The position numbers and the translations under genes are program-made. This document shows, piece by piece, positions 41,639 through 51,832 of a stretch of DNA of 64,000 nt. The notes below the pieces were generated by a model. It did no database searches. It saw only the letters and a program-made list of their open reading frames with translations, and was not told where the DNA came from. Position 1 is the stretch's first letter; each line of letters starts with the position of its first letter. The stretch spans positions 1 to 64,000 of the forward strand of contig BGKB01000229.1 of the NCBI GenBank assembly GCA_003116975.1. Direction: 5' to 3'. Source of the stretch: Aurantiochytrium sp. KH105 (taxonomy: Eukaryota > Sar > Bigyra > Thraustochytrida > Thraustochytriidae).

Positions 41639-42385
41639 ATGCTGGGGCTCGGACTGCTTGCGAAGCGCAGCGCCGCCGCGAGCGGCGCGATGGGCGTCGC
41701 GGCGCGGCCCTGGGGCGTGGGCGCGACCATGTGGAGGGCGCTGAGCACGACGTCCTCCGGCAGCTCCGCGCCCGGCATTGTGTCGCAGCCGCAGCGCGCC
41801 GGCAAGGCGTTGCCCATGACGAAACAGGCCGACAGGGAACCGCTCGCGAAGCGCAACAAATACGCCAACATGAACAACCGCGCGCCGCGCATGGAGATCG
41901 TCTCGAGGGTCGTCGCCGTCGACTCGACGCGCAAGACGACCAAGGGCGGCCGCATCAACAGCTTTCGCGCCATGGTCGTTGCCGGCAACGGAAACGGGGC
42001 TGGAGGGTTCGCTGTCGGCAAGGGTCGCACTGTTCGCGCTGCGATCGACAAGGCTTACCGGCACGCGCTCACCAACTGGGTCCCCGTTGATCTCTCAGAG
42101 GACAAGGGCGTCTTCTACGATGTCATTGGCAAGAAGAACAACACTCGTGTCCTGCTTCGGGCATGCAAGCCGTACAACGGTCTCACCGCGAGCCCGCTCA
42201 TCAAGTGCCTTTGCGACACTGTTGGAATTGAGAACGCGACCACCAAGATCCTCGGCCGAACGACCACTTCGAGCGTCGTCTACGCGTTTTTTGATGCACT
42301 CGGAAAGCTTCACTCGCCAGAGGACCTTTCGCTCGCTCGCGGCATGAAGGTCAAGCGCATCACTCGCTTCAGACATCGTGGCTAA
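41639..42385 (+). CDS. MRPS5: Mitochondrial small-subunit ribosomal protein uS5m
   Basis: 248 residues, intronless. The first 35 or so residues (MLGLGLLAKRSAAA...RALSTTSSG) are Arg/Ala/Ser-rich with no acidic residue, as in a mitochondrial presequence. The body has the uS5 N-terminal double-stranded RNA-binding-type fold (SRVVAVDSTRKTTKGGR, FRAMVVAGNGNGAGGFAVGK, AIDKAYRHA). It continues into the C-terminal domain (RVLLRACKPYNGLTASPLIKC, GIENATTKILG). It helps build the decoding site of the mitoribosome. The presequence distinguishes it from a cytosolic uS5. Confidence 0.95.
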   Translation: MLGLGLLAKRSAAASGAMGVAARPWGVGATMWRALSTTSSGSSAPGIVSQPQRAGKALPMTKQADREPLAKRNKYANMNNRAPRMEIVSRVVAVDSTRKTTKGGRINSFRAMVVAGNGNGAGGFAVGKGRTVRAAIDKAYRHALTNWVPVDLSEDKGVFYDVIGKKNNTRVLLRACKPYNGLTASPLIKCLCDTVGIENATTKILGRTTTSSVVYAFFDALGKLHSPEDLSLARGMKVKRITRFRHRG

Positions 42386-42818
42386 TTCGTAGACAAAAAC
42401 AAAAAAAATAAAAAATCGATTATTCAAAGTACATGCAATCTCTTCTCTTTCGTAGCAGGTCCTCGCTTCTTGCGATGCATGCGAATCTCGTATCATGGCA
42501 ACACACTCTTCTTTCGCAAGACGAAATCGGATCAGATGCAGATCGCGTGTTCGAATCAAGGAGAAAATAAGATACTCCTTGCTGAAGTTAGGCTCAATTT
42601 TCATTTATTATAAAAAACGGAAAATACAAGTTGATTGCAACACGGAGATTGACTCATGCGGGCGTGTAAATGATAGAAAAAAAGGATCAAATGATACAGC
42701 TCGAACGCTTCCTAGTAGTTATAGTAATTGATTTTGCTGCCCGCACCCAACACTGGAATTGAAACGTTTTACACATCTCTTCTTCGTAGAATACTTTGCT
42801 CTTGGGCCTCGCTGGCAT
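42386..42818. other. Convergent AT-rich intergenic region
   Basis: Lies between the 3' ends of uS5m and the CTFxP-repeat gene. It is A/T-rich with A runs just after the uS5m stop (42395-42420), consistent with 3' processing signals for both genes. A tRNA-like GTTCGAATC at 42550-42558 has no matching arms. No gene seen. Confidence 0.6.
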
Positions 42819-45365
42819 TTAGCGCCAGTCCGGACGCGAATTCTGCTGCGCCGCAGCAGCCTGCGCGTCGCGAGCAGGTTTGGCCAACGCCAGCGAGCGC
42901 ACGATGCGCTTCACATACGCCGGCGAATCGTGAATCTGCGGTCGAAAGGTACACTCCTCGAGCTCCTTCATCTCCTGCTCCTGAGCGGCCTTGGTCTGCT
43001 TGTGCGAGTGCAAGGTGTCCTTGTGCTGCAGACGCCGAATATAAGTGTCCGGCTCCGAGAGAATCCGCAATCGACTCTCCACGCCTGCACGCGCACGTGC
43101 CTGCATTTCTGGAGCAAAAGTCAGCTCCTGCAGCTCCTCTTGTTCTGCGCGCAGCTTCATCAGCCGCGCATTCGTCTCTTTGCGGAGGCTGTCCCCGCGG
43201 CTCATTTCAAGCGTGGATCGCGCCGGTCGCGACTGCGCAACCTTGGTAATCTTGGGCTGAAAGGTGCACTCCGGATCGAGGCTGTTCGACTTGCGGCGTA
43301 CAGCCTCGTGTTCTCTGCGAATCGCGCCCTTGGCAACGCGCTGCAAGAACGTGCCCTTGGCGCGCCGGTTCGCCATCTCCACAGATTTGGCACACAGTTT
43401 TGGCTTGTGCGAAGGATTCGTCCGCTGCGCGACCTGGGCAATCTTTTGCTGCTTTCGCGTCTCCGTTTGTCGCTGACGCGCAAGGAACGATTCAAAGGAC
43501 TGCCGCCGCTGCGCGCGTTCCTCCTTTGACAGAGGTTGCCCTCCCTCTGCGGTTGAAGGTCTCTGCTGCTCGGCCTGTGGGCGCACGCCAGACGCCGACG
43601 AAGGTCTTCGGCCTGCCGGGCTTGCCTTGCTACCCGTCCCAAGACTCGCCATAAAGGTTTCCATGTCCATCACGCGTGCCCCGCTGCTGCTAATACCCAT
43701 GTCTTCATACTCGAGTTCTTCGCCGTCTTGCGCCTGGTAGAGCGCTTCCCTCGGCTGGGACAAACGCGTGAAAATGTCATTCGACAAGTAAACTTGTGCG
43801 GCTTCCATCTTTGGATGCACGGGATTGGTCTGCGGGGTGAACGTGCAATTATCATCCCAGCCCATCTTGCGCCGCGCCCGCGACGACGCTGCGGACGAGC
43901 CACCCTCCGACATTGTGTCAAGCCCTCGTGAACCTGCGCGAGCCGACCCCGGTCGCGACGCCGTGCCCGCCATGTAACGGGATCGTCCCGCAACGTGCGC
44001 CGTCGCCGACAGCTGCGGCTTAAAGGTACACTCTTTCTGCAAGCGGGCTTCTTCCTCGGCACGAGCCTTGGCCTGCAACTCGGCCAGCTTCTCGGCGTGG
44101 TTTTGTCGGTACAGGCGCTCATAAGGGTCGCGGTCGCGCCGTGCCGCACTCGTCTCGCTCGCAGTCTCGCTCACAGCATCGCTGTCGTCATGTTCAAAGG
44201 CGCCGCCATGGCGAGTGGCGGGCGAGCCCGCAAAAGAGGACCCGCCGTCGCTGCGACGGCCTGGAGTGCCGGGTCGACGCCCGTTCTTGCGATTGATGCG
44301 TGGTTGGAATGTACAACCCGCGAGCTCAGCCTCTTGTTTCTCGCGCTGCTTGCGCTCCGTTTCCTCTGCCTTGCGCCGATTCCACATTTCCACACGGTCC
44401 GTAAAGCTGGTGCCTGTACGCGGGTGACGCCCTGTCCCGTACTCGGCAGGGAGGTCCCGGATCTTGGGCTGAAACGTGCACTCCTCCAGCTGTTTCTCCA
44501 AGAGATCTTGTTGCATGCGCCTTTTACGAGACTCATACCAAAAACTCGTGCCCCCTCGCTGCGTGAGATCGGGACGCCGGCCTCCCCGTGGCGCAGATGC
44601 AGGTCTCGGCACGCGACCTTCCTCGCGCGCCGAACGCGGATCACCATTGCTTCTTCCCTGGTGACGATCGTGCTGCCGTCGCATGCGCTCAAGCACCAAA
44701 TGTGTATCGTCGCGAATTCCGCCGGCGCTGTCCATGCCGTTTGAAAGTTCCCAATGTGCCCAGGAGCCCCCCGCCGAGGACGTTTGAGCACTCCGCGGCG
44801 AGCTGCTTAGAGGCCCTGACACTGTCGACGGGGCCTCGCTCACATGCGAATCTGACTGTGATTGTGACTGTGAGTGTCCGCCATGCATGTGGCTGCCTGC
44901 GTGACTTGCTCCGGCGCCTCCGGCAGCTTCCTCCCTTTTTCGCTGCCGCTGCCGCTTCTTTTCGTCGAGCAGTCGCTGGACGATTTGCGCTCTTCGTTCT
45001 GGAGTCGACCCACGTGCCCCAAAGCCCAGGAGCTTGCTCGCGCCCGACGAGCCTTCGGTAGCAAAGGTGTTTGGGGTCTCGCTCACCGAGTCAGCCTCCG
45101 AGGCGTCTTCGCCGAACGAAGACGCCGAAGAGCTCGAAGATGAGGACGAAGCTCCTGCCCTTGGCGTACGCGATCGAGCCGACGATCTCTGCAGCAACGA
45201 GAGCTGCGTAAAGAGCTCGCTTTTGGTAATGTTGCCACTCTTCATCTGCCGAACGAGTTCCTGGATGCGCTCAGGTTTGCTCTTGCCCTCGCCTTCGCCA
45301 GACATTTCGGAACCCGTCATAAAAGGTCCCGTTTCTGATGAGGACAAGGCCTCTGCGGACGCCAT
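42819..45365 (-). CDS. CTFxP-repeat, probably flagellum-associated protein
   Basis: 848 residues from ATG 45365, single exon. Seven dispersed copies of a short motif, consensus [E/N]CTFxPxI, occur: EECTFQPKI, AGCTFQPRI, KECTFKPQL, DNCTFTPQT, PECTFQPKI, QELTFAPEM and EECTFRPQI. Charged helices and Ser/Arg-rich disordered linkers separate them. There is no TM helix or enzyme motif. Proteins with repeated CTF-P motifs are known from flagellated protists and are often axonemal or basal-body linked. The role here is inferred from that and from divergence with the IFT54 gene. The first 70 residues contain a short helix (ERIQELVRQMKSGNITKSEL). Confidence 0.75.
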   Translation of the reverse strand: MASAEALSSSETGPFMTGSEMSGEGEGKSKPERIQELVRQMKSGNITKSELFTQLSLLQRSSARSRTPRAGASSSSSSSSASSFGEDASEADSVSETPNTFATEGSSGASKLLGFGARGSTPERRAQIVQRLLDEKKRQRQRKREEAAGGAGASHAGSHMHGGHSQSQSQSDSHVSEAPSTVSGPLSSSPRSAQTSSAGGSWAHWELSNGMDSAGGIRDDTHLVLERMRRQHDRHQGRSNGDPRSAREEGRVPRPASAPRGGRRPDLTQRGGTSFWYESRKRRMQQDLLEKQLEECTFQPKIRDLPAEYGTGRHPRTGTSFTDRVEMWNRRKAEETERKQREKQEAELAGCTFQPRINRKNGRRPGTPGRRSDGGSSFAGSPATRHGGAFEHDDSDAVSETASETSAARRDRDPYERLYRQNHAEKLAELQAKARAEEEARLQKECTFKPQLSATAHVAGRSRYMAGTASRPGSARAGSRGLDTMSEGGSSAASSRARRKMGWDDNCTFTPQTNPVHPKMEAAQVYLSNDIFTRLSQPREALYQAQDGEELEYEDMGISSSGARVMDMETFMASLGTGSKASPAGRRPSSASGVRPQAEQQRPSTAEGGQPLSKEERAQRRQSFESFLARQRQTETRKQQKIAQVAQRTNPSHKPKLCAKSVEMANRRAKGTFLQRVAKGAIRREHEAVRRKSNSLDPECTFQPKITKVAQSRPARSTLEMSRGDSLRKETNARLMKLRAEQEELQELTFAPEMQARARAGVESRLRILSEPDTYIRRLQHKDTLHSHKQTKAAQEQEMKELEECTFRPQIHDSPAYVKRIVRSLALAKPARDAQAAAAQQNSRPDWR

Positions 45366-46424
45366 GTTCGCTTTGCAGAGCGGCTCTCACGAGACCTCCA
45401 GCGCGCGCCAGCAAGCGTGACGCGTCCTCTTGCTTGCAGGTTCGAGGGCGAAAAAAAAAACAGCACAAACAGCCCCAGCAGCAGGAGCAGCTAGAGCAAC
45501 CCGCAGAGGGCAAAGGTCCTCGTTGGTCTTGCAGCCCGCGGACCCGCGCTGCTTCGCACGCCCGTTGACGCAGACCTGAACAGGAAAGGCGTCCGTCCAA
45601 GTTTGCCTGGAGCCTTTTATTCAAAACTTGGACCCTGCCTGGAGCTCGTTCCTTTCCCTCCTTCTTTCACGAGGCTGCGCGGCGCCGCCCGGAGGACGAA
45701 GCGCGCTGGCCGGACGGGCGGGCGGGCTCTCCGCCTCCCTGCCGCCGCGCTGCGAAGCTGCCGCGCCAGACGCGGCCGGGGCAAGGCCTCGCTCCGCCAG
45801 ACAGGGAAGGAAGGGGTCTCGGAGTTTGTTTTGTTTCGAGTGTTTGAACTCGGTCTGTCTACGGACAACACGTCGGTTTCAATGTGGAGCGTCTGGAACT
45901 CGCACAACGCGTTTCCGTCAACGGTAAAATGGGTCGCGAAGAAGGAAAGAAAGAAAGGAAAGAAAGAAGGGAAGAAGGAGGAGGTCCAGGCGCAAGCGAC
46001 AAAGGCGAACAAGAGGGGAGAGGGAAAGAGGATAAAGCAAGGGAAAGGGACCGAGGAGGGAGGGCCAGGCAGGCGTGCACGCCGGCGAGGCTTGCCGGTG
46101 AATCGAAGTCGCCTGGCAAAGTTGAGTGGAGCGCGGCACGCGGCGCGAGAGCAAGCGCGAAGCTTGACGTGAGGGGGGGGGAAGAAGACCTCGAACGTCC
46201 GTGAGCTCGTCCCTCGAAGGCAGCAAGGACGGGGCGAAAGGAGAACACAAAGGTCTACCTGGGGTAGACGAGAGGGTAGGGCGAACGAAAAGGCGAGCAG
46301 GACTCGCGTTCTGCAACAAATTGAAGGAGCGAGCTGGAGAGCTGCGTGCGGCCAGCTACATAGTGTCGCTTGAGAAAGAGGACCTGTATCAAAGCGCGCA
46401 AGAACAACAGAAACAGTTACGACA
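45366..46424. promoter_or_regulatory. Shared upstream region of CTFxP-repeat and IFT54 genes
   Basis: About 1.06 kb between two divergent genes with probable flagellar roles. It holds a GAAA/GGAAG purine tract (45936-45990) and GC-rich leaders at either end. GTCGCC-T-GGCAAA at 46108-46120 is one base from an RFX X-box, but such near matches are expected by chance. No gene is supported. Confidence 0.45.
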
Positions 46425-48581
46425 ATGACGGAGTCCTTGGAAGATGCCATCGCAGAGACCAAGACGCTCGTGAGCGGCCTTATCCGCAAGCCCAAGATGA
46501 CAGAAAAGCTCCTCGCGAGGCCGCCCTTTCGCTTCCTTCACGACACAATCATGGCCATCAACGCGAAAACCCAATTCGTCGATGCTTTGATCGGCGAAGA
46601 GGAGCGCGATTCGGCAAATATCAAGGACAGCAAACAAGGCAAGCTCGACTTCCTCCGCAAGGTGATCGCCTTTGCAGGCATTTGCAATGGGGAGGCCATC
46701 GACGTTCGCGAAGCCAAGATTGTCGCCGGAGCGGAGCCAATCAACACCAACGCACTCCTGCAAGCTCTCGCCAAGGCCGCCATGGACGAGTCTATTGACT
46801 ATGCCGCGGCCGCCGGGCTGGCCCTGGATGGGGTTCCCCCAGGTCGCGTTCCGCGCAGAGGCATGTCTTCGGCCACCCCTTCAGAGTCAAAGGCCTCGGA
46901 CCGCGAACAAGAGCAAGAGCAGGCGCCGCGCACCTCGACGAGGAAAGCGGATTCCGAGGAAGAAAAACAAGACGTAGACGATGGTGCGAAAGAAACAAAG
47001 GCCCCCGAGCCTTCGCGGGCTTCGCGGTCTTCGCGGCCGGCAGAGGAGACAAAGGCAGCCGAGCAGCCGGCTGCAAGCGCTGGCTCTGGCAGCGGTGTCT
47101 TTGCAGAGGTTGACGGCGATGTCGAAACCACGATGCGTCTCTATGACGGTTTGGTTCGCAAGCCGAAACTCACGGCCAAACTTCTCGGTCGTCCACCGTT
47201 CCGCTTCCTACACGATGTCATGACCGGCTTGCGTGGTGCCACGGGCGTTCTTGAAGGACTTTTCCAGGATGAAGAGCTCGATTCAAAGCAATGCACCAGC
47301 AAGGAAGCCAAACTTGGCTACCTCGAAAAGCTGATTCGCTTCACAGAAATTTGCAGCGGCGCTCCTGTGGAGGCGCGCGCGTCGCGGATTGTGGCGGGTC
47401 AAGAGGCAGACAAAACGAACATGTTGATGCAAATGCTCGCCATTGTGGCCCGCAATCCAGCCGCATGCGCAACGTCGCCTGCGCAGGCTGTTCAGCAAGT
47501 TCTTGGGAATGACGGTGGCAATGCTGCCGAAGACCAAGATGCGACTCGAACAGGCTATCCTCCGGCCACAGAGCAGGTCCAGCTCAAGGGAGGTTCTGAT
47601 GACGAAGGAGACCACGGACATGACAGCCGTCGCAGATCCTCAAGGGGTCAAAGTGATGAGCTTGCTCGCAAGTCAAGCTCCAGCTCTGCATCGGGCCGTC
47701 GCGCAAGGGGATCGCGTGCCGAGGGCGCTTCCCACGCTGACGATGGAGAAACCAAAGCTGCTGACGCCGAGGAAGATGAGGAGAACGATGCTGGAGCCGA
47801 GGCCAAGGAGGACGTTGACAAGCATGTAGATCGCAAAAAACTTGCTCGTCCCCAGACCGCCCGCAAGCGACCGCCCAAGATTCGCGAGCGCACTGCGGGA
47901 GCTCTCGAAAAGCCTCCCTCGCGCGGCCAAGGTGCCCCAATCGGCGTCATGCGAGAGGGTGAAGAGGACTCCGATGAAGACGAGATGGACGAGATGAACG
48001 GCGCCGCCGGTGCCGCCATCGATCGTCAGCGCAACGATGAGAACGCTGATCCTGACCACGGTCAGCGTCTCAAGAGCAAGCTTGTTCGCGATATTCTCGA
48101 TGACGAGCAAAAGCAAGAGGCCGCAGACGCAGGTCAACCAGAGAGCCACGGCGAAACCAAGAAATCTGACGAGCGACCCGCTTCACGCGGTATTACCATG
48201 GGCAAAATTGGACGCGGCCTGCACAAGAGCGGCAAGGGCAAGCCGGCGGGAGCTGTTGACGTTGATAAGATTAGGGACGCCATTCAGCTCGTGTGTCAGA
48301 GCACAAATCCGCTGGGCAAGTGTATGGACTTTGTGCATGAGGATCTCAGCGCAATGTCAAAGGAGCTTGACAAATGGAGAAGTGAGTACCGCAAGTGTTG
48401 CGACGCCATGGAAGACGAGAAGCGCATCACATCAGAGACCCTTCTTCCGCTTCGCGGCAAGCTGACAGAGGTAGACGAGAACATTCGCGACAAGCACGCT
48501 CGCATTGCCACGCTCAAGGCATCGATCGCCAAGAACGATCAGCGCATCGCCGAGCTTCTCCGGGACATGGTCCTTCATTAG
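46425..48581 (+). CDS. IFT54: Intraflagellar transport protein IFT54 with duplicated N-terminal domain
   Basis: 718 residues, single exon. IFT54 (TRAF3IP1/MIP-T3) belongs to the IFT-B2 complex and binds tubulin and IFT20. Residues about 1-125 match its calponin-homology-type N-terminus (TEKLLARPPFRFLHDTI, IVAGAEPINTNALLQAL). The same domain recurs at about 235-350 (TAKLLGRPPFRFLHDVM, IVAGQEADKTNMLMQML), whereas animal and algal IFT54 have one copy. A Lys/Glu/Ser/Asp-rich linker leads to the conserved C-terminal coiled coil (about 605-718, VCQSTNPLGKCMDFVHEDL...). The order domain-linker-coiled coil is diagnostic. Divergent neighbour of the CTFxP-repeat gene. Confidence 0.95.
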   Translation: MTESLEDAIAETKTLVSGLIRKPKMTEKLLARPPFRFLHDTIMAINAKTQFVDALIGEEERDSANIKDSKQGKLDFLRKVIAFAGICNGEAIDVREAKIVAGAEPINTNALLQALAKAAMDESIDYAAAAGLALDGVPPGRVPRRGMSSATPSESKASDREQEQEQAPRTSTRKADSEEEKQDVDDGAKETKAPEPSRASRSSRPAEETKAAEQPAASAGSGSGVFAEVDGDVETTMRLYDGLVRKPKLTAKLLGRPPFRFLHDVMTGLRGATGVLEGLFQDEELDSKQCTSKEAKLGYLEKLIRFTEICSGAPVEARASRIVAGQEADKTNMLMQMLAIVARNPAACATSPAQAVQQVLGNDGGNAAEDQDATRTGYPPATEQVQLKGGSDDEGDHGHDSRRRSSRGQSDELARKSSSSSASGRRARGSRAEGASHADDGETKAADAEEDEENDAGAEAKEDVDKHVDRKKLARPQTARKRPPKIRERTAGALEKPPSRGQGAPIGVMREGEEDSDEDEMDEMNGAAGAAIDRQRNDENADPDHGQRLKSKLVRDILDDEQKQEAADAGQPESHGETKKSDERPASRGITMGKIGRGLHKSGKGKPAGAVDVDKIRDAIQLVCQSTNPLGKCMDFVHEDLSAMSKELDKWRSEYRKCCDAMEDEKRITSETLLPLRGKLTEVDENIRDKHARIATLKASIAKNDQRIAELLRDMVLH

Positions 48582-49189
48582 GTAACTTTTTAAATACGAG
48601 CAAAAGATAAGAGGGAGAATAACGTCCATTGTTATTCGAGAAGCAGCGCGATCATTAGCGAAGTTCGCAACTTGATCACCCGGGTTGGTTGACTGCTTTG
48701 CAAGATTTGAGTAGAGTTGGATGTCTTGACCATCAACAGTGGTACTTTTTCCCTGCTTACTTTGATTGCCATTCGTACAGCTCAACGTCCATGGCATGGG
48801 CTCAGACGTTCCAAGTTGCTGATTCTGTCCAGCGCCTTTGGTCTCCGAGCTTCGAGCTTTTATTGTCTTTTTTCCGTCGCTTTTTTCTTTTCTTTTCTTT
48901 TTTTTGCATTATCGAGAGCTCGAGCAAATCGGCATCTGAAGCACGCGCGCGCGCCCCGTTATTCCAAGGGGCCGGGCGCGTCGCAGCGCTGCTGCTTGTG
49001 CCGCTCGTCCGCGCTTAAAGGCCTCGCTTATCCTCGCGGGATCAGCAGTCTGTTTGATTCCTTCGCCGAGGCGAAGGCGAACGGAGGAGACGTGCTTGTC
49101 GTCGTTAGGTCGTCCTCGTCAAGGATCTTCGCCAGCTCCCGACGTTAGTCGAGACGCGCGTGCCGCGAGGCGGGACGAGGCGAGCAACC
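48582..49189. other. Intergenic region before RFC1
   Basis: 608 bp between two plus-strand genes. AT-rich 3' text (48582-48640) is followed by a T/C-rich run (48860-48905) and a GC-rich leader. The RFC1 frame extends left of its ATG only to a GTG at 49160. No gene seen. Confidence 0.55.
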
Positions 49190-51832
49190 ATGACAAAGGA
49201 TATTCGGTCCTTCTTCAGCAAGCCTGCGCATAACCCAGCAGCACCAAAGAGTACATCGCCGACCTCGAAGACAGCTACGAGTAAGCGAAAGGAGATCCCC
49301 AGCCCTGCAAAGGAGAGTACGAAGAAAGGACGCACGACAAGCCCAAGGAAGCGCGAGAAATCGAGTGCAAAACACTCGAGCTCGAGCAAAAAGGCCATCG
49401 ATATCGAAGATCTCGAAGACGATAACGACTTTGAGGTCGACGATGATGACGATGACGACTTTGAGGATACAGACGACATTGTTGTTGTAAGCGCATCGAA
49501 AAAGAAGGAACCACGGACGCGAGGGACAAACAAGGTGCAAGCGCCGACTCCTGCGTCGAACAAACGTGCGAGGGACCCCGTGACCACAAAGGACGAGGAG
49601 CGTCCAGCGAAAAAGGCAACGACTCCGAAAAGCAAAGCAAAGGCCAAATCACCTCGGAAGGCCTCGACAGCGTCCACATCCCAAACCGCCGATCCACGTC
49701 TCCCCCTCGCTAATCAGACCATCGTCATTACTGGCGAGCTAGACAAATTCTCTTCCCGTGAAGAGGCGGCGGAAGAGCTGCAGCGTCTTGGCGCCAAGGT
49801 CACGACCTCTGTGAGCGGACGCACATCTTATCTCGTGGCGGGCCATGTTCTTGAGGATGGCCGCCCTACCTCGCAGTCGAAAAAGTACAAGACTGCGCAA
49901 GAAAAGGGTACGACGATTCTTGACGAACCGGCGTTCCTTGAATTCCTCGAGGAGGCGCGAGCCAAAGCCGATGCTGCAAATGCTGCTCATGCAGCGGCCC
50001 AGCCCCGAGCACCCACTACCGCTCCAAAGGCTCCGTCGTCGAGCTCGTCATCGTCTCAGACCTCAGCAGCAAGGTGGACAGCGACATCAAGCTCATCAAG
50101 CGCATCGGGTCTGAGGAGTGTCGATGAAGACAACATTCTCTGGGTTGACAAGTACAAACCCATGACCGTGGCTGACCTTGTCGGCAACACCAAAGCCGTG
50201 GCAGATCTCACGCGATGGTTACGGGATTGGGACGCCGTGCACATCAAGAAGACGCTCCAGATCAAGTACAACAAGCAAAACCCAGGCGCCAAAGCCGCGA
50301 TTCTCTCAGGTCCCCCGGGAATCGGAAAAACGTCCGCGGCCACGATTGTGGCTCGTGCCACGGGTTATGACGTGATCGAACTGAATGCAAGTGACGCGCG
50401 GTCGAAAAAAGTCGTTCGGGCCGTAGTGGGCGACGCTGCGCACAGCGCCAGTGTCATGGCGCTGGGTTCGAGGTCCGAAGCAGAGGCCAAAAAGAAGGCC
50501 AAGCGCGTCATCATCATGGACGAGGTCGACGGCATGTCGTCTGACGACCGTGGCGGAAATCAGGAGCTGATTCAGATCATCAAACAGTCGCGGGTGCCAA
50601 TCATTTGCATCTGCAACGACCGGCAAAAGAATGCTGTGCGATCGCTGTCGAATTACTGCTTCGACTTGCGTTTCGCTCGACCTAGTCTTCCTTCCTTGAC
50701 GAAGCGAGTCATCGAGATTGCCCAAAAGGAAGGCATGGACGCCATGCCCAACGCTGTCGAGCGTCTCGTCAAGTCCTCGAATGGCGACGTGCGTCAAGTG
50801 ATTGGCCTCCTGCAAATGTGGAAAGCAACGTCCAATACGATTACCTTTGACGACGTAGGTCGTCAAGAGGCCTCGCTGAAAAAGGACCAGACGTTTGCAC
50901 TCACCGCCTTTGACGCGGCTACCTTTCTCTTTGGGACAGCTTCGAAGCCGGCCTCCTTTGATTTGCGGTACAACGCCTTTTTCGTGGACTATGACCTCAT
51001 CCCGCTCATGGTGGCCGAGAATTATCCAAAGTCTGTCGGGGCGGGCTCGCGCCATCCGCCGAGCTCTTTGGAGACGCTCAAGCAGCTTTCGGCTGCCGCC
51101 GATGCCTACTGCGACGCCGATATTGTTTCGCAGCAGATCCGCGGAGCGCAGCAATGGGGCCTATTGCCTCTTTCTGCCGCCTTGCACCTTCGCGTGGCGA
51201 ACATAAGCGGTGGTTCCATCGGATTTCCGGGATTTCCAGAGTGGCTTGGCAAGAACTCGGCGCGCGGCAAGAAGAAACGTCTTCTCACCGAAACGGCCAT
51301 GCACATGCGTCAGAAAACCATGATGAACAGCCAGACCCTCCGACTCGACTACATGGATGCGCTCCGGAACAGCATTGTGCGGCCCCTTCACAATGGTGCG
51401 CCTGAGGACATTGATGCCACCATCGAGTCCATGCAGAGCTACGGGCTTAGCCGCGACGATGTCTTTGAGACCATGCAAGAGGTTCGACTCGAAAATGCTG
51501 ACCCAAAGCTCTTTGAGATACCCACCAAGGTCAAGAGCGCCTTTACGCGCAAGTTCAACAAGCTTGGTCACCTTTCGCAGGCCCTCGTGCACGAGCAAGG
51601 AATTGTTGGTTTGAAGCCGACAAAGCGCAAGAAGCAAAAATCGCTTGATGCATCTCAAAACGAGGGCGGGAGCCAAGGTAGCGCCGATGACGACGATGAC
51701 GATGATGAAGATGACGATGACATGGACGCGCTGTTGCAAGCCGGCGCTTCTAAATCGGGTGGCAAAAAAGCCGCAGCCAAGTCCACATCCAGCAAGAAAG
51801 CGAATGGCAAGCAGCCTCGGAAGAAACGCTAG
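49190..51832 (+). CDS. RFC1: Replication factor C large subunit
   Basis: 880 residues from ATG 49190, single exon. The clamp loader RFC opens PCNA at primer-template junctions. N-terminal MTKDIRSFFSK resembles a PIP-box-type PCNA contact. A basic/acidic linker leads to a BRCT domain at about 172-260 (IVITGELDKFSSREEAAEEL, RTSYLVAG). The AAA+ module starts with Walker A GPPGIGKT at 374-381 (Lys380), then ELNASDARSKK, Walker B IIMDEVDGM and a sensor region CICNDRQ. The RFC1-specific C-terminal domain follows, ending in an acidic run and a basic tail (KKANGKQPRKKR) that should act as a nuclear signal. Domain order and length fit RFC1 and exclude the small subunits. Confidence 0.97.
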   Translation: MTKDIRSFFSKPAHNPAAPKSTSPTSKTATSKRKEIPSPAKESTKKGRTTSPRKREKSSAKHSSSSKKAIDIEDLEDDNDFEVDDDDDDDFEDTDDIVVVSASKKKEPRTRGTNKVQAPTPASNKRARDPVTTKDEERPAKKATTPKSKAKAKSPRKASTASTSQTADPRLPLANQTIVITGELDKFSSREEAAEELQRLGAKVTTSVSGRTSYLVAGHVLEDGRPTSQSKKYKTAQEKGTTILDEPAFLEFLEEARAKADAANAAHAAAQPRAPTTAPKAPSSSSSSSQTSAARWTATSSSSSASGLRSVDEDNILWVDKYKPMTVADLVGNTKAVADLTRWLRDWDAVHIKKTLQIKYNKQNPGAKAAILSGPPGIGKTSAATIVARATGYDVIELNASDARSKKVVRAVVGDAAHSASVMALGSRSEAEAKKKAKRVIIMDEVDGMSSDDRGGNQELIQIIKQSRVPIICICNDRQKNAVRSLSNYCFDLRFARPSLPSLTKRVIEIAQKEGMDAMPNAVERLVKSSNGDVRQVIGLLQMWKATSNTITFDDVGRQEASLKKDQTFALTAFDAATFLFGTASKPASFDLRYNAFFVDYDLIPLMVAENYPKSVGAGSRHPPSSLETLKQLSAAADAYCDADIVSQQIRGAQQWGLLPLSAALHLRVANISGGSIGFPGFPEWLGKNSARGKKKRLLTETAMHMRQKTMMNSQTLRLDYMDALRNSIVRPLHNGAPEDIDATIESMQSYGLSRDDVFETMQEVRLENADPKLFEIPTKVKSAFTRKFNKLGHLSQALVHEQGIVGLKPTKRKKQKSLDASQNEGGSQGSADDDDDDDEDDDDMDALLQAGASKSGGKKAAAKSTSSKKANGKQPRKKR

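Noticed and set aside
42540-42570. tRNA-like T-loop GTTCGAATC
   Set aside because: The flanking bases do not form a T stem and no acceptor or anticodon arms are present.
46108-46120. RFX X-box-like site between two probable flagellar genes
   Set aside because: One mismatch from consensus. Such near matches are frequent by chance, and RFX factors cannot be assumed in this lineage.
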